A stretch of 13,858 bases of DNA. Origin: Conidiobolus incongruus B7586. Its lineage: Eukaryota; Entomophthoromycota; Entomophthoromycetes; Entomophthorales; Conidiobolaceae. Below are positions 1 through 10,081 of the stretch, in pieces. Position numbers and translations under genes: made by a program. Position 1 is the stretch's first letter. Each line of letters begins with the position of its first letter. The DNA is taken from the NCBI GenBank assembly GCA_000697335.1, contig JNEM01008492.1, forward strand, positions 1 through 13,858, written 5' to 3'. The notes below the pieces were generated by a model, which was not told the origin of the DNA, searched no databases, and saw only the letters and a program-made list of their open reading frames with translations.

Positions 1-25
1 AAATTAGTTTATACATATTAAAAAT

Positions 26-3000
26 ATGGAATTCGATTTAGCTAGAATTCGTAGTCAAAAAAATTCCAAATTGGATAACCAAAAACAAGTAAATATTTTT
101 TTTAAAAAAATATTTAATTTAATAAATTAACTTTATTTTTAATTAGATAGCTTTGACCCTCGAAGCTGTTGAAGAAGTAATTATAATTTCATTTATTAAT
201 ATCAAAAATATTAACTTAATTATAGACTTTAAAAGCCCAATCTCAAAATAGTGAAGAAGCTTTAAGCCCAGCTTCCTACTTTGCAGTTCTGGTAATTCAA
301 AAAATTTTTAAAATAATCTCAATGACGAAGTATTAACGTAATGATAGATGTTATTATTAGAGCAGGAAGATAGTCCAAGTGCCACAAGAACAGCTGTTTT
401 ATATTTATTAGCTATCATATTCCCAAGGTATATATCAGATCACAAATAGAATTAATTCAAGTATTAACTCAACATACTACTAGTTTGAGTGAAAATCTTA
501 TTAAATTAAAATATACCGATATTTTAATCAACCTTGTAAAAATTTTGGAAGAAGTTAAAGATACTAGTGCTCCAGATGTCAAATCTGTAATTCATTTTAA
601 ATCATTCTCCACTTTATATGATTAATTATAAATTTAGATTTTAACATGTTTAGAATACACTTTGAAATTTTCAGAACCTCAATATTGGAATCAAGCTAGT
701 GTTAAATCTACTTTTAATTTAATTCATCAGTTGTCTATTGATCCCAGACCTAAGGTTAAGAAACACGCTCAGGAAGTTATTGAGAATATTTTGTTAAATA
801 ATACCGAGACTAAGGCTCATTTGGTCACTCAAGACTTTGTGAACCAGCAATTAAATAAGTATAAGAAGGTCAGCAATGTGAAGCAACATACTAGTTCTAT
901 TATGAGTTTATTGGGATTGATTGATTGCACCGTGGGGTATTGGGATCAGAAACAATTGATCAGCCTTGGCGAAATTTTGGTACAATTGCCCAAACTTAGT
1001 GTGAATTTTATTACTGATAAAACTTACTATATTCTCGATAAAATTTTCCAGACTTTGACAGCTGACGGCAACGATTTGTTGCCCAAGCTCATGGAACGTC
1101 TGGTCAATGCTAAGCCCAATTCTAACGATGTCACTAATATGGCTGGTTGGTTAGTTGCTATTCAGAATGGTTTTATAAAGCTTTTGGAATCTCATCCTAA
1201 TGCCTTTTACACTCTTTTCTATCAATGTTATGATCAATTCTTCAAAACTGAATTACAAGGCGATTATGATGCTACCAACTTGAAAATTGGCAAGTGTTTG
1301 AGTGAAGTGATTGATCACTTCGATACTTCATTACCAGGAGCTGAGCCCAAAGATTTTCAACAGACTCAGAATTTGGAAGCTATGTTCAAATGGTGCATTG
1401 ATGGACTTGACTACAAATTCCGCTTTTCATTTCCCTCTGTCCTCATGATTGCCACTTCTCTCACCTATCAATTTGGTTACGACCATCCCGAGTGGTTGAT
1501 TCCTCTCATTCAGCTTTTAGATCAGGTTAGACCCATGTTTCAACACAAGCCAGAACTCGATCTTTGCTTAGGTGCCTGTGTTTCCATTTTGGGAGCTCCC
1601 AGATTCTTATCAGTTCTTCCTCTCAATTTAGACAATGCTTCCAACTCCCAAATTGGTCGCGCTTGGCTCTTACCCTTAATGAAGGAACATGTCCAAAACA
1701 CCGAATTGAGCTACTTTATCAACGATATCTTAAATGGCTTAATGATCAAATTACAACAAAAGAAGGAACAGTTCGAGCAACAGGAAAGAGAACTTGAAGT
1801 CAAGATTTATCAAACTTTAATCGATCAATTGTGGGCTTTGTTCCCTGGCTTCTGTTCTTATCCCACTGATTTGTCATCTGCCTTCAGTAATCAGTTCGCC
1901 GAACAAGTTGCCCAATTGATTTACTCTAATCCCGAATTGAGACCTTTCTTATTCGTCGGTTTGAGTTGTCTTATTGATACCAATCAAGAATTTGTTGATC
2001 CTAGCCTTACCCAAAAAGAACTTAAAGAAAAGATCAACGAGTATCACATCGACGTTAACGAAGCCAAGGCCAATTTACAACACTTGGCTAAGATGTCCAC
2101 CAACTTCTTGATGGTTTTGTTCAATGTATTTACCACTGTATTGCCTCAACATCGTGCTCCCTTACTTAAAGTCCTCCACTCCTTCCTCAGTATTACATCC
2201 TCTGAGGATGTCAATGCAGCCTTCGACAAGGTCATTCAAATGTTGGAACAAGAAGCTCAAAACCCACAGCCTGCTCAACCCAACCAATCTGGTCCTACCA
2301 TGTCCATGATGATGATGGACTTGTCCAGTCTCATGGTGCCCTACCTTTCCGAACACAATGCCTCCTCCCTTCTCCAAGCCTGCAAATACTTCGTTCAATC
2401 CCCCAACGATATTGGCTTGCACAAGAAGGCTTATAAACTGTTGATAAAGTTGGCCACCTCCGAAAAGACTCAACCTATCATCTTGCCCCAATTGGGTGAA
2501 TTTGACACTATTTTACTTCAGACATCGACATCTACACCCCAATCCGCTAAGAGATCCCGCTTGGAGTTTTTGGGCTTATTCCTCAGTCATTTGGATTCCG
2601 AACGCCTCCACTTGATTCCCGCACTCCTTCCCGAAGTCATCTTATCCACTAAGGAAACTAATGACAAGGCTCGTATTGCCGCATTCAATCTCCTTGTCAA
2701 GATGGCTTACCGCATGAAAGAAGGTGGTATCATTAATCTCAGTAAATTATCAGACGAACCAACCCAAAGCGAACTCCAAACCAGCGAAGCTAACCTTGCC
2801 GAATTCGTGAAGATGACTCTTGCAGGTTTGACCGGTTCTACGCCTCATATGCTCAGCGCCACCATCAGCTGTTTATCCAGACTCTTCTTCGAATTCATGT
2901 CTGAACTCCCCATCGAGTTAGTCCAGGACGTGTTCGAAGCTATTACTATGTTTGAAGACACTACTAATCGCGAAATCATCAAACCTACTATCGGTCTCCT

Positions 3001-4120
3001 CAAAATCTTGTGCATTTCCTTCGATAAGGACAATCTCGAAAGCTATTTAGGTCAAATTGTGAACCTCCTACTCACCTGGAGTCACAATCACAAATCTCAG
3101 TTCCGTGTTAGAGTGAGACATATCATTGAGAGATTGGTGAGAAAATTTGGATTTGAGAAGTTAGAGTCCATCTTCCCCGAGGAGCATAAGAAATTGTTAA
3201 ACAATATCAAGAAGCGTAAAATGAGAGCTAAACGTAAGTCCGCTCACCACAACGACGAAGAAGCTGAAGATGGCGAACCTACGGCTCAACAGCTTAGAAA
3301 CAGCATGTCTAACGCTTACGAACAAGCTCTCTATGGCTCTGATTCCGAAGACTCCGAAGCTGAGGAACCCGTCGCCGGCACTAAACGTAAGATTTCAGAA
3401 CCTACTACCACTAAAGGACCTAGAGCCAACTTCCTCAAAGCCGATCACGACGATGACGATGTTGTTGACTTCTTGGACCGCAGTGCCATTTCTAAGATTT
3501 CAAGCTTCAAACCCAAATCGAGACAAGCTCGCATCGATGCCAAGAAGGTTAACAATCCCTTCGCCACCGACGCTCAAGGTCGTCTCGTGATCGAGGATGA
3601 AGAAGCTCCCCCCGCCACCCACAAACGTAAAGCTGATCCCGACGCGATGGACGTCGATGATGAAGCTGACGGAGAGGACTACTACAAAGAGCACTTGGAA
3701 TCCAAGGAAGGGTTCGACCGTATCAACAACCGTATTAAATTCCGTAAATCCAAACCTGGACAAACGGACGATTTCGCAGATGATGACGCTGACGCCGACG
3801 ATAACAAATCTAGTAAATTCAGAAAGAGTCAGACTAAAGGCGGTAGCACTGTCAAGATTGGTCAGGAATATAAAGCTAAGGTAAATCATTTCACAATATT
3901 GATAATTCTAAGATATTAATAGTTGGTATAGAAAGCTAAAGGTGATGTTAAGAAGAAAGGTCAATTGGATCCTTACGCTTATATTCCTTTAACGCCTAAG
4001 ATGTTGCCTGGAGCTAAGTAAGTCTTTCCATAACTTTATATGTTTTCATTTATTAATCATAATTTTAGGGGCAAACCTCAACAAAAACTTAATATTGTGG
4101 GAAAAGGTAAAAAGAAATAG
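26..4120 (+). CDS. RRP12: Ribosomal RNA processing protein Rrp12 (HEAT-repeat, NUC173), 8 exons
   Basis: My spliced model has exons 26-88, 147-176, 226-291, 348-427, 484-586, 638-3880, 3932-4017 and 4069-4120 (TAG). It totals 3723 nt, 1240 residues, close to yeast Rrp12 (about 1228). The ATG at 26 follows an in-frame stop at 5-7. The N-terminus (LARIRSQKNSKLDNQKQ) matches the family start. Around residue 442 the NUC173-type signature LNLDN...GRAWLLPL is clear, and the block HIIERLVRKFGFEKLESIFP near the end of the helical part is nearly family-consensus. After about residue 980 come acidic and basic low-complexity stretches and the terminal DPYAYIPL motif, which is recovered only by splicing the last two introns. 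Known family role: a nucleolar, karyopherin-like all-helical protein that binds RNA and Ran and is needed for maturation and export of pre-40S and pre-60S particles. All introns are GT-AG, 49-58 nt. Seen: motifs and junctions. Inferred: exact splice sites without transcript data. Confidence 0.95.
428..483 (+). other. RRP12: RRP12 intron 4 (56 nt), the least obvious junction
   Basis: This intron runs GTATAT...TATTAAC...CTACTAG, with exon 4 ending in phase 2 (AG) and exon 5 supplying T. Reading through it hits a stop (TAG at 448-450). After splicing, ENLIKLKYTDIL aligns with the KTLLRSKFSEIL segment I recall from yeast Rrp12, and the spacing from the conserved FP to CLE is about right (38 residues against about 37). 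Part of the intron (437-480) also reads like protein in one frame, so it could be mistaken for an exon. Confidence 0.8.
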
Positions 4121-4488
4121 ATAGATAAATGGTACTCTAATAAATAGACATTGTTATTTTTATATTATAATTTACAAGTTGTATTTTTTGGATGTTTTGA
4201 TATGTTGTGATTAAGTTTTTAAAACTTTCGAAAAAGAAATTTCAATCAAATAAATTAATATTGATTTAAATTTTAAAAATTGTAGCATAATAAATTTAAC
4301 GGAGAGTATAAATTATTAATCATTATTACTTTAATAAAATTAAATAATTTAGAGTATTTATATGAATAAATGATATTACAATTTTTGATAATATATTTCA
4401 ATTTAAAAATGATTATGAAAAATAAAAGATAGGAGAAAAATTTAGGAAATTATTGTTATTATTACTGATTTAGCTAAGTTTAAAATAA
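4121..4488. other. AT-rich spacer between RRP12 and tRNA-Val
   Basis: It holds the RRP12 3' untranslated region and the upstream flank of tRNA-Val. I see no open frame or RNA gene here. Confidence 0.7.
4139..4144 (+). promoter_or_regulatory. Candidate poly(A) signal for RRP12
   Basis: AATAAA lies 19 nt after the RRP12 stop codon. The motif is common by chance in DNA this AT-rich, so this is only a candidate. Confidence 0.3.
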
Positions 4489-4562
4489 GATCTCGTGGTG
4501 TAGTTGGTTATCACGTCTGTCTAACACACAGACGGTCCTCAGTTCGAATCTGAGCGAGATCA
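4489..4562 (+). tRNA. tRNA-Val (anticodon AAC)
   Basis: A full cloverleaf can be drawn in 74 nt. The 7-bp acceptor stem is GATCTCG with CGAGATC, followed by discriminator A. The anticodon stem TCTGT/ACAGA (27-31/39-43, with one further G-C pair outside it) closes the 7-nt loop CTAACAC, giving anticodon AAC. The T arm is CTCAG-TTCGAAT-CTGAG, which also supplies the internal B box (GTTCGAATC). There is no intron and no encoded CCA, as expected for a eukaryotic nuclear tRNA. Confidence 0.97.
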
Positions 4563-4588
4563 TTTATTTTGATCAATAACAATTTTTT
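4563..4588 (+). terminator. RNA polymerase III T-run terminators after tRNA-Val
   Basis: A T4 run at 4567-4570, five nucleotides after the tRNA, is followed by a T6 run at 4583-4588 as a likely back-up terminator. Confidence 0.65.
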
Positions 4589-5343
4589 ATAATTTTGTAA
4601 TAGTTCCTGTTTTTGGAAATAAAATATATTAATTTATACTTTTATACCATAATATTAATTTCTTTTTATATTATACACAATAATAATAATTTTTAAATAT
4701 CATTTCGAATTAAAAATAGAATTATAATTACAATTTACAAAGTTCGTGCTAAGTTGAGAATCCTTCATACTACCTTAGATAACTAATCATTCAATACGAT
4801 AGGATGAAACAGTCAATAAATTATGGTATTATCTCTTTAATAGACTAAATAGTTGACTCTCTTGATCATATAACACTAATATATATAATTAGAATCTAAA
4901 AATTGAAATTTATAAATGGAATAATTAATGAAAATTATTTATGCATTATAAGTAATGATTTTATAATTGAATGATTTTTTATAATATTAAATTATATTAT
5001 CGAATGAAGAGAATTCAACTACATAATTGAAAAACAAATAATTTAACAAACAACAGCGATAAATTATAAAAAACACTTATTTAACTAAAAAAATTATCAA
5101 ATATCTCTAGTAGCAATTGAGTTTTATTAATTATTAAAAGAACTTATTTATATGATATATATATTATCCAGTATTTAATTTAAACTATCAGGTTTGATTA
5201 TTTATTTAATTATAATCCCAAAATTAATTTACAACTGAATTAAATTGAATTTAATGATTACAATTAGTGTTTCCTATCTCAATCCAATTTACCATTTAAA
5301 CTTTTCAATTATCATTATTATTAATTTAAAAATAATCAGATAA
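4589..5343. other. AT-rich spacer upstream of the ANTH gene
   Basis: No protein or RNA gene is visible. The part at about 4738-4870 is slightly richer in GC, but I cannot assign it. The last 100-200 nt presumably carry the promoter and 5' leader of the ANTH gene, though no distinct TATA or CCAAT arrangement stands out. Confidence 0.6.
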
Positions 5344-7018
5344 ATGGAGACTAGCGTTAATAAAGCTTGTAGAACCGATAAATTCGCACCTAAAACGAAA
5401 CACTTAGTTGGTAACTTTTGAACATTATCTTCATTATTTCTACTAATTCCAAATTAGCAATATGTAGTTACTCCTGGGAGAATAAAGCTACCCTCCGCAA
5501 TATGATCGATTTACTGGGTGACAAATTGAGAGATAGTCACTGGACTGTAGTGTATAAATCACTCATTTGCATTCATACACTCATGAGGGACGGTAGCTCC
5601 GAAAATGTGTTTAACTATTTGGTGAGTTGTCATAGAATTTTGAATGTAAGTGGGTTTAGGCCGAAACCTAATAGTTCAGGTAAATTGCTTCATTCGTTAA
5701 TTTATAGATTTATTAATTCAGAATAGGGATCCACCAATCCAAAAATATTAGGATGTACGCTTCTTATTTGGAAGATAAGGTAGAAGTTTGGCGTAATTTA
5801 AAAATTGATTTTGGTGAAAGTAGGACGGATTTCGCTATGAAATTAGTGACAGATACAAATATTTCTAACCTTCTAAAGAATTTGGAAGCTTTACAAAAAC
5901 ATTTGGACGCTTTGTTGAATATGAAATTGAATGAAGCAGATATTGATAATGAGGTGACGTTATACTGCTTGAGACTGATGATTAGGGATTGTCTCAAGTT
6001 GTTTCAACTTTTGAACCATGGGATTATCTTTATGTTGAAGCATTATTTCGATATGAGTGTTCCGAATGCGACCAATGCCTTGAACGTTTATAGAAAATTT
6101 ACAGAACAGACTAAAGAAGTCACCGAATACTTGAAGGTTGGGAAATTGTTCGAAAGTTACTTGGGCTTCAATATTCCCAACTTGAAGCACGCTCCAGTCA
6201 GTTTGGCTGAGGGCTTGGAGGAGTATTTGAAAAATCCTAACAAACAGCAAAATCAATTCAATTTTAATAACAATACTAACACCACAACTAACAATACTAA
6301 CGACGTTTTCGATTTCTTTAATTTAAACAACACATCATCCCAACCGGGCAGGATCAATCCACCACCATCCAGTCAGAACACGAGTGCCAAGCAGAAACAG
6401 GTGATTGACTTCTTCGAAAGTATCGCTGAGGATCCTACCCTACAATCGAATCCCTACCAACAGAATTTTGACAGTATAACTAGGACTCAAAATGACCTCA
6501 GTTTACTCAACACTTTCGATCCCTTCGCCCTAGGAGGTCCCAGTTCCGCCAGCAGTACCAACATATCATTTGCCAATTCTTCATTTTCTAATACGAGTAG
6601 CCAGATGAGCAGTAATCCATTCGCAAGCCTACAATCCCAGTCGTCCACCAACACGTCATTCCAGTCTTCCCAATCCTTCAACCCAGTGTTTCCACCCATG
6701 CCCACGATGAATACTATGCCACAATCCGCTCCCAGCACTATTGGTCAAACTCACCAGAGGAAAAATAGTCAGAACCCCTTCAGTAATGTTAACACATTGA
6801 ACTTTAACAATAACTCCAACACGAATCCATTCTCAACGATGCAAACGAATAGTTTCCAGAACCAGAATTCAATGACCTCACAGTCTAGTACCAATCCTTT
6901 CAGTTTTAGTCAGGATCAACACAGTGGAACAGGTAGTGGGGGTAATACATTTAATTCTGTATTCCCGCCACCCCAGCAAGCTACCGCCACCCAGCAGAAT
7001 ACTTTTAATCCATTTTAA
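5344..7018 (+). CDS. AP180/CALM-family clathrin assembly protein with ANTH domain (Yap1801/1802-like), 3 exons
   Basis: My model has exons 5344-5410, 5458-5679 and 5727-7018 (TAA), 526 residues. Residues 1 to about 270 form an ANTH domain. Lysine 7, nine residues, then KTKH at 17-20 fit the phosphoinositide-binding consensus KX9KX(K/R)(H/Y). W-x-V-V-Y-K-S-L-I then H-T-L-M-R in exon 2 and IPNLKHAPVSL near 246-256 are family hallmarks. The tail is a disordered N/Q/S-rich stretch with an FDPF motif at 360-363 and five NPF motifs starting at residues 393, 446, 463, 486 and 524, the last being the extreme C-terminus. Family knowledge: the ANTH domain binds PI(4,5)P2 at the plasma membrane, DPF-type motifs bind the AP-2 ear, and NPF motifs bind EH domains (Ede1/Pan1 type). 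A role in clathrin-mediated endocytosis and SNARE cargo sorting follows. I saw no canonical clathrin box. Introns are 47 nt each. Confidence 0.93.
5680..5726 (+). other. ANTH gene intron 2 (47 nt), with a competing donor upstream
   Basis: The chosen donor is CAG|GTAAAT at 5680 and the acceptor AATAG ends at 5726. This keeps the frame and yields NVSGFRPKPNSSG joined to IHQSKNIRMYASYLEDK, which fits the loop and helix expected in the ANTH fold. A textbook GTAAGT donor lies at 5646 but would join out of frame (see findings). Confidence 0.8.
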
Positions 7019-7050
7019 AGGTTTTGAGAATTTATTATTTAATCATTGAA

Positions 7051-7066
7051 AATAAAATAAAATAAA
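7051..7066 (+). promoter_or_regulatory. Tandem candidate poly(A) signals of the ANTH gene
   Basis: Three overlapping AATAAA hexamers begin at 7051, 7056 and 7061, some 33-48 nt past the stop codon, a usual distance. They lie in the 242-nt gap between the two convergent genes. Confidence 0.45.
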
Positions 7067-7260
7067 AAATGGAATTGGTATAAACATCATTAAATATTAT
7101 TATTTTAAATATTTAAATTGAAAATAAGTAAAAAAATATATAATTTCACAATAAATTGATATAATAAAGAATATTAATAAAATTTATTAAGGTAAATAAT
7201 TTTTTGAGATTATATATAATACATAATATGATATTTAGAGGGTAAAGATAAATTTCATAA

Positions 7261-9879
7261 TTATTTGTTTAAATGGCTGATGGCATGAGTATTAACATAG
7301 GGAACGGGTGCCAACTTCATCGCTTCGAAACTAAGGTGATCTACCTTGGGGTAGGCCGAAATGTAGATGCGGTAGACCTCGTTCGCGAGATCGTGACGCC
7401 CTCTCTTGGTAAGTTCGTGAATGAAGGCGTGGCACAGATCTAAGTGAATCTGGAGGGGTGATTTCGATAGTTGCAGGAAGAGATCGTAAGCCCAGTCGAG
7501 CTCGCCGTGGATGCGCGAGAGGTTGAGGATCAGAATGCGGTAGTGCGTCCAGCTAATGAAGTGGCCGGCATCCCTGATCTGGTTGATGAGGGGATTGACC
7601 TTGTTGAGCTGGTAAGGTTCCAATTGTGTGTAGAAGCGGAACTGCAATGCTTGAGTGCGTTCGTCCATAGGGAGATTGAAGTCTGTCATCATTTGAAACA
7701 GACTGGCGGTTTCTTTGAAATCGCGGTTCACCTCAATAGAGTGCTCAATCAGTTGGTGGAAGATACTAGGACGGCTGATCATGTCACGCTTGAGACTGGG
7801 GGAGTCTAATACCTTTTGAAAGAAGCCCTTGGCTTTTGCATAGTCGTTTTGCTTGAGGGCAGCCTTAATGAATGTACCGTAACCGACAAGATCAACTTCG
7901 AGCTGGAGGCCTGAGATCTTGCGTTGGACTTGCCATACTTTGTTAAGTTGATCAGATTCGATACAGGTGTTCAACAATACGTTGACAAAGTAGGTCTGAA
8001 TTTTAATATGGTGGTGTTTGAGTCTGTTAAAGAATTCAAATCCGATCTGAGTAGCTTGGGAGGTACCTTGAATACGCCTTACCATCATGATGAATTCAGC
8101 AGACGCATAAGAATCCATGAAAATGTCTTGAGCGATCAATTCCTCAAGCAATTCGGAAGCTTCGCGGTGGTGGCCTCTGCGGCAGTGATGACGAATAGCG
8201 AAGGAATAACTGGGAGCGCAGGCAAGCATCCATCCGATCTTGTCCTTGATTTGGTAGAGAATGGGGCGGACTTCATCGAAGAGACGGATACCTTGATCGT
8301 ACATGTTCTCGGCGAGGAGCTTGGAGAGTGTGTGAGAAATGGCTGGAGCGGAGGGCTGGAGTCTTCGGCCAAGAATATCGCGGATCAGCCCAAGACATGC
8401 GAGGGCACTGGACTGCATAAGAACCTTACGATTCATAAGGTAAAGATTGAAACGGATGCCGCGCTCTTGCTCGGAACAGTCCAAAATTTTGTGGAAAACC
8501 TTTTCGATCTCACCACGGATCTGATCCTTTTCTTTGGTGGACATCTTGGGATGGATGATGGTGTGGTGGATAAGCTGGTCAATGATGATCTGGATGGAAG
8601 TGTCAACCTTCAAGCCAAGCTGGTTAATGTTATTCAAAACGTTAACGATAACAAAGTGATCGACATGAGAGCGAACCATCATCTTAAGTAAGTTGAAGAA
8701 GTATGCACTGGATTGTTTACTCTCGTTGAGAGCTGCGGAAATCTGATCGAGGGGATAAGAGTTGTGTTGGTTGAGAATTAAATTAGTAATATTGCGATGA
8801 ACTGTATCGGGTGATCTTTCGATATTAAGATGGATCACGCAATCTACCAAGTCAGATGGGGTTGAGATCTGCTTGACCATATCTGAGAGAATCTTCCATC
8901 CAGTATTGTACATAGAGTGTCTGGTAGTACCTTTAGGCAGCTGCTGGATCTTTTCCAAAGCTTCCAAGAAATTATAGTGTTTCAATAGCTCGGAGGCAAT
9001 ATTGGCTGAGAAAGTCTTGGGTAAGAACCCCTTGGTGAGGGATGAATGGTGAATAACCTTCCACAATAATTGAAGATCATGAGTCTTCATGGCAGTGTCC
9101 AAAGCATAGACCAATACATCTGCGGGAGCATCGAGTTGAAAGTTGGCAAGTGTCTCGTAGACAGACTTCATTCTAGAATGATCTTGATGATTCTTGCGGA
9201 TGAAATTGAGTAAGAAAGTTTCCCAATCGATGGGTCTATTGAAACGAGTCAAGGTGGCTTCGACCATAAACCAATGGAAGGCGCGATCAGAATTACCCAA
9301 GCTGAGAGCATATTCGGCTAACTTGAGATGGATGGAAGAGCTGGATTGAATAAAGAACTCGTCCAACAGTGATTTGTGAATAGTCTCAGTTTGGTCAAGA
9401 GAGACTCCATTATTGATCAATTCATCGAGAATCAAATTGAGGAAGACATGCTTATCACCAGTAGTAAGTGGGGGATATCCTATGCTAAAAGTCCTAACCA
9501 AATGCATCAATCCATCGAGATTATTACTCTTTACGAGGGCAGATACAATGGGAAGGTATTGATTGATCAATTGGGTGGTGTGAGAACTGCCGTCTCCTCC
9601 CAAAGCAGTAGTGATGGCAGACTCATTTGGATCATGGGAGGAGTGGAAAGGAGACTGATCATTAGCTTCCATAGCAGAAAAGAAAGAGGACCCATGCAGA
9701 AGACGATTGGTAGAGTAGATATTGGTCTTGGATGTCACATAATGATTCAAAAAGCTAGTACTCAAATGAGGGGCGGTACCATTCTGTTGCTGCTCGTTGG
9801 CGTGACGTAACAGGAGCTGATTGGCGCGGGCGGAGGTCTTCGCAGGGAGCGCACGGTACAAAGGTCTGAAAATGGACAT
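7261..9879 (-). CDS. Putative mitochondrial PPR-like helical-repeat protein, intronless
   Basis: This single 872-residue frame starts at the ATG at 9879. The frame stays open a little further upstream but only non-ATG codons are available there, and no ATG occurs on this strand between 9880 and 10070, so 9879 is the first AUG of a plausible leader. The N-terminus MSIFRPLYRALPAKTSARAN is basic, hydroxylated and free of acids for about 28 residues, as in mitochondrial presequences. The rest is predicted paired helices. The clearest roughly 35-residue PPR-like units lie from about residue 560 to 845, for example around GYGTFIKAALKQNDYAKAKG and the closing HAFIHELTKRGRHDLANEVY. The N-terminal half looks like degenerate repeats. 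Known fungal PPR proteins act in mitochondrial RNA stability, processing or translation. The RNA target cannot be read from the sequence, and I do not assign a named orthologue. TPR or another alpha-solenoid class is the alternative. Confidence 0.85.
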   Translation of the reverse strand: MSIFRPLYRALPAKTSARANQLLLRHANEQQQNGTAPHLSTSFLNHYVTSKTNIYSTNRLLHGSSFFSAMEANDQSPFHSSHDPNESAITTALGGDGSSHTTQLINQYLPIVSALVKSNNLDGLMHLVRTFSIGYPPLTTGDKHVFLNLILDELINNGVSLDQTETIHKSLLDEFFIQSSSSIHLKLAEYALSLGNSDRAFHWFMVEATLTRFNRPIDWETFLLNFIRKNHQDHSRMKSVYETLANFQLDAPADVLVYALDTAMKTHDLQLLWKVIHHSSLTKGFLPKTFSANIASELLKHYNFLEALEKIQQLPKGTTRHSMYNTGWKILSDMVKQISTPSDLVDCVIHLNIERSPDTVHRNITNLILNQHNSYPLDQISAALNESKQSSAYFFNLLKMMVRSHVDHFVIVNVLNNINQLGLKVDTSIQIIIDQLIHHTIIHPKMSTKEKDQIRGEIEKVFHKILDCSEQERGIRFNLYLMNRKVLMQSSALACLGLIRDILGRRLQPSAPAISHTLSKLLAENMYDQGIRLFDEVRPILYQIKDKIGWMLACAPSYSFAIRHHCRRGHHREASELLEELIAQDIFMDSYASAEFIMMVRRIQGTSQATQIGFEFFNRLKHHHIKIQTYFVNVLLNTCIESDQLNKVWQVQRKISGLQLEVDLVGYGTFIKAALKQNDYAKAKGFFQKVLDSPSLKRDMISRPSIFHQLIEHSIEVNRDFKETASLFQMMTDFNLPMDERTQALQFRFYTQLEPYQLNKVNPLINQIRDAGHFISWTHYRILILNLSRIHGELDWAYDLFLQLSKSPLQIHLDLCHAFIHELTKRGRHDLANEVYRIYISAYPKVDHLSFEAMKLAPVPYVNTHAISHLNK

Positions 9880-10080
9880 CGTATTAAACAAACAGATATG
9901 AATACAATAAATACCCTGAACAAATTAAATTGGAAAGAACTGGATCAATGAAAATGAATAAGATCCCACAAAACAAATTGTAGATATAAAAATGAATGGA
10001 ATCAATAAACAAAGCGAAAAATTCGTGTATTGAAAATTGATTTAAAAGAAAAATGCACAACTCCAATTAACATGAGCTCA
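9880..10080 (-). promoter_or_regulatory. 5' leader region of the PPR-like gene
   Basis: There is no AUG on the minus strand for about 190 nt upstream of the start codon (the next lies at 10073-10071). This is what an untranslated leader would look like and supports the start at 9879. The transcription start itself is not visible. Confidence 0.45.
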
Positions 10081-10081
10081 A

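Noticed and set aside
400-440. Possible -1 frameshift in RRP12 near the FP motif
   Set aside because: A normal 56-nt GT-AG intron with a branch sequence explains the frame change, and the spliced protein aligns better with the family than a frameshifted read.
7924-8691. 255-codon plus-strand open frame opposite the PPR-like gene (another of 112 codons at 7471-7809)
   Set aside because: It lies wholly antisense to a well-supported gene, its predicted protein shows no recognisable family, and long antisense frames arise easily from the codon bias of the sense gene. The sense frame has the presequence and the helical-repeat pattern.
9880-9891. Extension of the PPR-like protein by four residues
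   Set aside because: The upstream start would be a TTG codon. A eukaryotic gene is expected to use the ATG at 9879, which is also the first AUG in the leader.
9884-10066. 60-codon hydrophobic minus-strand frame
   Set aside because: It begins with a non-ATG codon, overlaps the likely leader of the PPR-like gene, and its F/I/L/Y-rich composition is what AT-rich DNA gives by chance.
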